8,953 bases of DNA, from assembly GCA_964384625.1 (NCBI GenBank), contig CAYLNH010000291.1, positions 1-8,953 on the forward strand. The letters are read 5' to 3'. Positions 6,087-8,953 of this stretch are shown here, piece by piece. The position numbers were made by a program, and so were the translations under genes. This DNA is from CAYLNH01 sp964384625 (GTDB taxonomy: Bacteria; Verrucomicrobiota; Lentisphaeria; JABSQK01). The notes under the pieces were generated by a model. That model was given only the letters and a program-made list of their open reading frames with translations. It did no database searches and had not been told where the DNA came from. Each line of letters begins with the position of its first letter. Positions within the stretch are counted from its first letter, which is position 1.

Positions 6087-7478
6087 TCAGGAACAGGTGA
6101 TTTCTACGGGGTCAGAGATGAACTGGAGATAGTACTGGAACTGCTCGACGGCCTCGTCGACGGTGATCTCGCCATTGACGAGCCGCCCGCGTTCCCGGCC
6201 GCACTGGAGGCGGCTCTCCAACTCGTGACGCTGGAACTCCGGCCAGAGCAAAGTGGCGCGGTCAAGCGCGGCGTGGACGGTTTCCGCCGTCAGCCTGCCG
6301 TCCGTCGTCGGCACAGCCGAAAGTGCTGCGGCGTACACGGGGAGATTGCCGTGCCTGGCGGCCAGGCGTTGCTGTGCGTCCTCCCGGCAGAGGTGCTGCA
6401 GGAGGTCCATGCAAAGTTCCGGGCAAGGCGAATTGCGGTGAATGCCGAGGACCGAAAGCCAGGCCGGAACCTGAACCCCGGGCGCTGTCGGCAAAGCCGC
6501 GGCACGCCAGTTGCAGGGGGCATGCCGCAGCAGATCTCCCACGGTGAACGAACAGTGGATCAGGTACAGCAGTTGCCCGCGTTCGAACGACGGCACCACC
6601 GTACTCGTGTGTGCCCCCGGAACCTTGCCGCGAGCAATCAGCTCAAAGCAATCCCGTGCCCGGCCGAGATCAACCACGGTACGATCGCCGGCTATCCGAA
6701 CCGCCCCGCAAAGCATCAGTAAGTCAAAACAGCCGCTGGTGACAAGTGCGTTCGCCCCCTGATCCGTCAGTTGCGGCTGAGCGGATACGACGGTCTCGGC
6801 GAACGCCGCAAAATCTCGCGGCAGGCCGGCGGCGCCAGCCGCAGCCGCCAGATCGTCGTTGACCAGCAGGTATTGGAGCGTGATGTCAAAGGGGGTGCCA
6901 ATCACCGGTGGGCCGTTCTGCAGGCGCTCCTGCAGCAACGGCAGGTAGCGGTCATACTGCGACGTCACAAACGGCGTCTCATCCAGCTCGACAAAGCCAC
7001 CCAACTGCTGCAGCATCAGAGGCGTCGTATGCACCAGATCGACAGTTCGCCGGCTGAGCACATCCTCCAGTCGACCATCACGGCAGGACAAAACCTCCAC
7101 CCGGACGCCGGACTCGTTGAGGACCTCCTGCCACAAGGCCAGCCGCGCACTGCTGAGTTCGGTCAGGTAGATCGACAGCACCTCCTGCCCGGCGCGGGGC
7201 TGGAAATAATGCCGCAGGTCATGCCGCCGCGGCCCCGGAACGCCGCCCGCCGGGGAAGCCAGCACGTAGCACCCGCTGCGCCGACGGACCTCGACCAGTC
7301 CCTGGGCGACGAGCTCGGCGATGGCTTTCCGGACCATCCGCTGGCCGGTGCGGTATTGCGCACACAAGGCCTTGACGGATGCCAGTCGATCGCCGGCCTG
7401 CAGCCGGCCGTCCCGTATCTGCGCCGCGATCTCCCGGCTGATCTGCCGGTATTTCGCCTGCCGTCCGAGCGCTGCCAT
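6087..7478 (-). CDS. GntR-type regulator fused to a solute-binding-protein domain
   Basis: This 463-residue one-component regulator has a GntR winged helix at residues 9-75, with the pattern Y-R-Q-I-S-R-E-I-A-A-Q-I, L-Q-A-G-D-R-L-A-S-V, the recognition-helix segment RTGQRMVRKAIAEL and the wing GLVEVRRRSGCYV. Residues from about 98 to the end resemble a family 1 (sugar ABC transporter) solute-binding protein. Signs are a first strand plus helix (EVLSIYLTELSSARLALWQE), VDLVHTTPLML, an FDITLQYLLVNDDL segment, and a C-terminus NGEITVDEAVEQFQYYLQ like the last helix of such proteins. There is no signal peptide, so the binding domain faces the cytosol and probably serves as the effector pocket for a glycan fragment. 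The start is firm: AAGGAG (7484-7489) lies 5 nt before ATG 7478. It leads the minus-strand block and lies 18 nt ahead of the propeller gene, so it probably controls that block and itself. GntR regulators usually carry much shorter FadR, HutC or similar effector domains. Confidence 0.85.
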   Translation of the reverse strand: MAALGRQAKYRQISREIAAQIRDGRLQAGDRLASVKALCAQYRTGQRMVRKAIAELVAQGLVEVRRRSGCYVLASPAGGVPGPRRHDLRHYFQPRAGQEVLSIYLTELSSARLALWQEVLNESGVRVEVLSCRDGRLEDVLSRRTVDLVHTTPLMLQQLGGFVELDETPFVTSQYDRYLPLLQERLQNGPPVIGTPFDITLQYLLVNDDLAAAAGAAGLPRDFAAFAETVVSAQPQLTDQGANALVTSGCFDLLMLCGAVRIAGDRTVVDLGRARDCFELIARGKVPGAHTSTVVPSFERGQLLYLIHCSFTVGDLLRHAPCNWRAAALPTAPGVQVPAWLSVLGIHRNSPCPELCMDLLQHLCREDAQQRLAARHGNLPVYAAALSAVPTTDGRLTAETVHAALDRATLLWPEFQRHELESRLQCGRERGRLVNGEITVDEAVEQFQYYLQFISDPVEITCS

Positions 7479-7496
7479 CGCCTCTCCTTTTGTTAT

Positions 7497-7518
7497 CTAT
7501 ATTCAATCTATACTCAAT
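7497..7518 (-). promoter_or_regulatory. Candidate operator 1, tandem 11-bp repeat
   Basis: On the plus strand two 11-mers follow directly: CTATATTCAAT (7497-7507) and CTATACTCAAT (7508-7518), one mismatch apart. Read on the minus strand each contains TTGA(A/G)TATAG. The block lies between the regulator's Shine-Dalgarno and a TTGACT -35-like element, so a bound protein would block transcription of the regulator. One helical turn per unit suggests side-by-side monomers on one DNA face. Confidence 0.55.
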
Positions 7519-7532
7519 ATCGGCCGAGTCAA
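7505..7532 (-). promoter_or_regulatory. Possible promoter of the regulator gene
   Basis: On the minus strand TTGACT (7532 to 7527, five of six matches) is followed after 16 bp by TAGATT (7510 to 7505, four of six). A better -10 hexamer, TATAGA (7512 to 7507), lies only 14 bp away. Either choice sits inside the tandem repeat of operator 1 and gives a leader of about 20-25 nt with a good Shine-Dalgarno. The exact hexamer is uncertain. Confidence 0.4.
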
Positions 7533-7555
7533 CCCGAGATTTCAGAATATTCCCC

Positions 7556-7584
7556 TTGCAATCTGCATTCAGTTTGAATATAGT
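7556..7584 (+). promoter_or_regulatory. Candidate promoter of the pseudopilin gene
   Basis: TTGCAA (7556-7561, four of six) is followed after exactly 17 bp by TATAGT (7579-7584, five of six). The -10 lies within the tandem repeat of operator 2. The leader to the ATG at 7691 would be about 100 nt. A second TTGCGG (7645-7650), 17 bp, TATAGT (7668-7673) arrangement exists downstream but would start transcription at the Shine-Dalgarno, so I favour the first. Confidence 0.45.
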
Positions 7585-7593
7585 TTGAATGTA
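7571..7593 (+). promoter_or_regulatory. Candidate operator 2, tandem 11-bp repeat
   Basis: AGTTTGAATAT (7571-7581) and AGTTTGAATGT (7582-7592) are adjacent 11-mers with one difference. The core TTGAATATAG matches operator 1 read on the opposite strand, so the two sites are inverted relative to each other, about 65 bp apart, in the shared divergent region. It overlaps the -10 of the plus-strand promoter, consistent with repression of the pseudopilin gene by the neighbouring regulator. Confidence 0.55.
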
Positions 7594-7690
7594 ACTCAGG
7601 AGAGGCTTCTGTGGTTTTCGCTGCTGTGACCGGATACCGACCTATTGCGGCTGAGGCCAAAAGAACCTATAGTTCAAGTAGAGGTTGTGC

Positions 7691-8875
7691 ATGAAAACGG
7701 CCGGTTCCATCAGACCGGGGGATGATCAACGGAAATGTCCGTTGATCGCGTTGCCGGCGGGCCACGGCGAAGCTCGAAGAGCAAAGCGAACCCGGCGCCA
7801 TGCGAGGCGTACGATCAGATCCGCGTGCCGGCCGCAGTACCGACCTCGCAATGGAGTCCGAACGAAGGAACGTTCATGGAGTTTTACGCTGATTGAGCTG
7901 TTGGTGGTGGTGGCGATCATTGCGATTCTGGCGGCAATGCTGCTCCCGGTCTTGTCGCGGGCCCGGGAGTCGGCGCGGCGGGCGGTGTGCCTGAGTGACC
8001 GCCGGCAGAACGGGGTGGCCGTCCATCTGTGGGCCGACGACCATGACGAAAACATGCCGACCGCCACGTCGAGTCGCGACGCCAACGGCTACAAAGGCCT
8101 GGAGCCCAGTTCGCAGATCCACTGGCACGGCGCCACAAACCATGCCTCGCCGGCCGGCAACTGGTTTCCGCAGGCATCGCAGACGCACGAAGCAACGGAT
8201 CCCGCCCTGGTATTTGCCACGGGCACGCTGCTGCGCTTCGGCTACATCGGCGACCCGGCGCTGCTCTACTGTCCCTCCTGGAAACGCGACGGCAGTCCGA
8301 CCGCCATCAGCGGCATGAATCACTACACCGGCGTCTCGATCAACCTGGATACGGATCCGATGAGCTGGAACCAGATCAAGAAGGGGGAACTGACCTTCAG
8401 CAACCGCTTCCGGCACTACACGGGCATCTGCCATCAGTTCTGGGTCAAAGGCGCCGACCCCACGTTCACCCCGCCGACCGGCGCCTATACGTCGCAAGCC
8501 CACGTGAAGTTGCGGCAGATCGCCGACAGCTGGCGGACCAGCAGCAAGCACTCGCCGATCTTCTACGCCTGCGCGCAATTCGACTTCTACAACCACGGCG
8601 CAACAACAGGCGATCCGGCGCTGCACACGAAGTTTGGTCTGAGCCACTTCGGCGAAGGTTCGAGTACGGTGTTCTACGACGGCTCCGCCCGTTTCGTGAA
8701 GCCATCGGAAGTGAAAGCCGCCGGCTGGCAGGCAAGCACGCATTCCAGCACCGCCTATGCCTGGCGGGAGACCTACGACTATGTCTGGCTCTTCAACCGC
8801 AGCGGCACACACGACGGCAACGCCGACAACTTCGTCATGTGGGGCCGCAAAGCCGCCACACCCGACGGGATCTAA
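7691..8875 (+). CDS. Type II secretion/pilin-like protein (PulG-type pseudopilin)
   Basis: This 394-residue protein is built around a class III prepilin signal: SFTLIELLVVVAIIAILAAM with the invariant E at position 5 of the mature chain (residue 69), then LLPVLSRARESARRAVCLSDRRQ as the amphipathic continuation. Cleavage by a prepilin peptidase would fall between Ser64 and Phe65; -1 is usually Gly. The mature part is a globular domain of about 330 residues rich in Trp, His, Asn and Gly. Near its end a histidine (319) and a Y-D-G (Asp330) form a variant of the H-X9-DG motif of PVC pseudopilins, with ten residues between instead of nine. The leader is unusually long (64 residues) and very Arg-rich. 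ATG 7691 with AGAGG (7680-7684) 6 nt upstream is preferred over an in-frame TTG at 7685. It is divergent from the regulator. It may act in secretion, surface display or glycan capture; which one is not deducible. Confidence 0.88.
   Translation: MKTAGSIRPGDDQRKCPLIALPAGHGEARRAKRTRRHARRTIRSACRPQYRPRNGVRTKERSWSFTLIELLVVVAIIAILAAMLLPVLSRARESARRAVCLSDRRQNGVAVHLWADDHDENMPTATSSRDANGYKGLEPSSQIHWHGATNHASPAGNWFPQASQTHEATDPALVFATGTLLRFGYIGDPALLYCPSWKRDGSPTAISGMNHYTGVSINLDTDPMSWNQIKKGELTFSNRFRHYTGICHQFWVKGADPTFTPPTGAYTSQAHVKLRQIADSWRTSSKHSPIFYACAQFDFYNHGATTGDPALHTKFGLSHFGEGSSTVFYDGSARFVKPSEVKAAGWQASTHSSTAYAWRETYDYVWLFNRSGTHDGNADNFVMWGRKAATPDGI
7724..7747 (+). repeat. Perfect hairpin inside the pseudopilin leader
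   Basis: GATCAACGGA (7724-7733) and TCCGTTGATC (7738-7747) are exact reverse complements around the 4-nt loop AATG. They lie within the coding sequence for residues 12-19 of the leader. A weaker stem, CCGGT (7701-7705) with ACCGG (7714-7718), precedes it. Two hairpins so close after the start codon could slow initiation or mark an in-frame insertion of a palindromic element. Confidence 0.75.
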
Positions 8876-8953
8876 CCTGGAATGGCGCTGAATTAAGCCG
8901 TGTTTGGGACATTTGGTCGCCGCTCCTGAGTTCGGTGCGAAGCGCCTCCGTGT

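Noticed and set aside
7874..8812. Minus-strand open frame antisense to the pseudopilin
   Set aside because: The plus strand carries the unmistakable prepilin helix and tail motif; the antisense frame is rich in Arg, Gly and Ala without motifs.

Overview
The window reads as a GC-rich chromosomal segment from a PVC-superphylum bacterium, most likely Lentisphaerota, Kiritimatiellota or a close relative. Four signs point there: two cytoplasmic-type sulfatases, a type II secretion-type pseudopilin with the FTLIELLVVVAIIAILAAML helix and an H-X(9-10)-DG tail motif, a small basic protein of the kind known from PVC genomes, and a GntR regulator fused to a solute-binding-protein domain. This assignment is inferred from protein character; no database search was possible.

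Layout. Bases 1-504 contain no convincing gene. They hold a perfect 50-bp palindrome at the left edge (9-58) and a chain of GC-rich hairpins (304-403). tsaB (505-1149, +) is followed by a 52-residue basic protein gene (1272-1430, +) that has its own sigma70-like promoter and a textbook intrinsic terminator (1454-1485). A GC-rich hairpin cluster (1518-1653) separates this housekeeping pair from a convergent minus-strand block. Read in the direction of transcription, that block is the GntR/SBP regulator (7478 to 6087), an Asp-box beta-propeller of the sialidase superfamily (6068 to 5037), sulfatase 2 (4770 to 3277) and sulfatase 1 (3086 to 1656). The regulator and propeller genes are 18 nt apart and probably co-transcribed. 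The two later spacers (266 and 190 nt) hold dispersed-repeat-like palindromes, so those genes may be co-transcribed with processing or may have their own promoters. A pseudopilin-like gene (7691-8875, +) is divergent from the regulator. The last 78 bases hold nothing recognisable.

Working model (inference). The minus-strand genes form a small sulfated-glycan utilisation locus. The regulator would sense an intracellular glycan fragment through its periplasmic-binding-protein-like domain. The propeller protein and two sulfatases would trim and desulfate oligosaccharides; none shows a signal peptide, so the work appears to be cytosolic. The roughly 212-bp divergent region between regulator and pseudopilin carries two tandem 11-bp repeats (TTGAATATAG type) in opposite orientations, each overlapping promoter-like elements. 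These are the obvious candidate operators and would tie the pseudopilin to the same control. No transporter, sulfatase-maturation enzyme, tRNA, rRNA, CRISPR array or transposase gene was found.
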